A program made the position numbers and the translations under genes. From Streptomyces sp. MST-110588 (GTDB lineage Bacteria; Actinomycetota; Actinomycetes; Streptomycetales; Streptomycetaceae), in NCBI RefSeq assembly GCF_022695595.1, contig NZ_CP074380.1:7282501-7346500 (forward strand): 64,000 nucleotides of DNA. Reading direction: 5' to 3'. Within the stretch, counting starts at the first letter, position 1. The number at the start of each line of letters is the position of its first letter. Of the stretch, positions 63,902-64,000 are shown piece after piece. The notes beneath the pieces were generated by a model. It worked only from the letters and a program-made list of their open reading frames with translations. It did no database searches and was not told the DNA's origin.

Positions 63902-64000
63902 TTACCTGCTCGATGAAAGGGCGCTCTTCTGCTGCCACTGGGACCAGTCGACCATCCAGTCCCCGAGCCCGTTGTTCGCCTCGGCCTTCCCTCGTATGGA
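63902..64000 (-). CDS. 3' end of an unidentified gene
   Basis: From the right edge the minus strand is open for 32 codons, ending NGLGDWMVDWSQWQQ ... SSR before TAA at 63902-63904. The gap to the lysX start is 26 bases, so the two are likely one transcription unit. Too short to assign a family. Confidence 0.5.
   Translation of the reverse strand, partial: SIRGKAEANNGLGDWMVDWSQWQQKSALSSSR

Overview
The window is about 64 kb of high-GC actinobacterial DNA, almost certainly from a Streptomyces chromosome. The evidence is the GC-rich third codon positions, frequent GTG starts, GTGA/ATGA stop-start overlaps, a chaplin gene, an ergothioneine operon and a fused LysX protein. Genes are densely packed on both strands. 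I saw no tRNA, rRNA or CRISPR array.

Layout. 1-9.7 kb: a P450 cut by the left edge, a DinB-fold protein, the leftward ergothioneine operon egtA-egtB-egtC-egtD (egtA and egtB are each frameshifted as read), a PLP aminotransferase divergent from an HxlR regulator, a HAD phosphatase and a VOC protein. 9.9-22.4 kb: a ten-gene cluster whose content and order match the pseudouridimycin (pum) C-nucleoside antibiotic cluster. It holds an acyl-CoA-dehydrogenase-fold candidate N-hydroxylase, an FHA-like regulator, a class III aminotransferase, a small P-loop kinase, a GMC oxidoreductase, a TruD-type pseudouridine synthase, two ATP-grasp ligases around an MFS exporter, and an amidinotransferase. Together they explain the route: free pseudouridine is made, its 5' carbon oxidised and aminated, glutamine and guanidinoacetate attached by amide ligases, the peptide nitrogen hydroxylated and the product exported.

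22.5-32 kb: a nucleotidyltransferase-like protein, a beta-trefoil lectin, a GH18 enzyme, an XRE regulator divergent from a quinone reductase plus paired acyl-CoA dehydrogenases, a secreted or membrane glycine-rich protein, a papain-like (NlpC/P60-type) protein and a short chaplin. 32.2-48.3 kb: a cell-surface polysaccharide locus with an initiating sugar transferase, two GT4 glycosyltransferases, Wzy-, Wzx- and Wzz-like proteins, a deacetylase, a GNAT/FemAB-like protein, a GH26 lipoprotein, an ATP-grasp enzyme and a FAD oxidoreductase. The Wzz-like gene is also frameshifted as read.

48.3-54.5 kb: an accessory patch with a chimeric transposase relic, an alpha/beta hydrolase, a truncated tyrosine recombinase with its TnpC-like partner, two poorly characterised genes and a PAF-acetylhydrolase-like esterase. 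54.8-60 kb: a five-gene peptide/nickel ABC importer operon, followed by the relic of an FGGY sugar kinase. 60.6-63.9 kb: lysX on the minus strand, then the 3' end of a further minus-strand gene.

The most exciting system is the pum-type C-nucleoside cluster. The most important technical caution is that three reading-frame breaks (egtA, egtB, wzz-like) all fit loss of one C from a CCCCGC context, which suggests a shared sequencing or assembly artefact.
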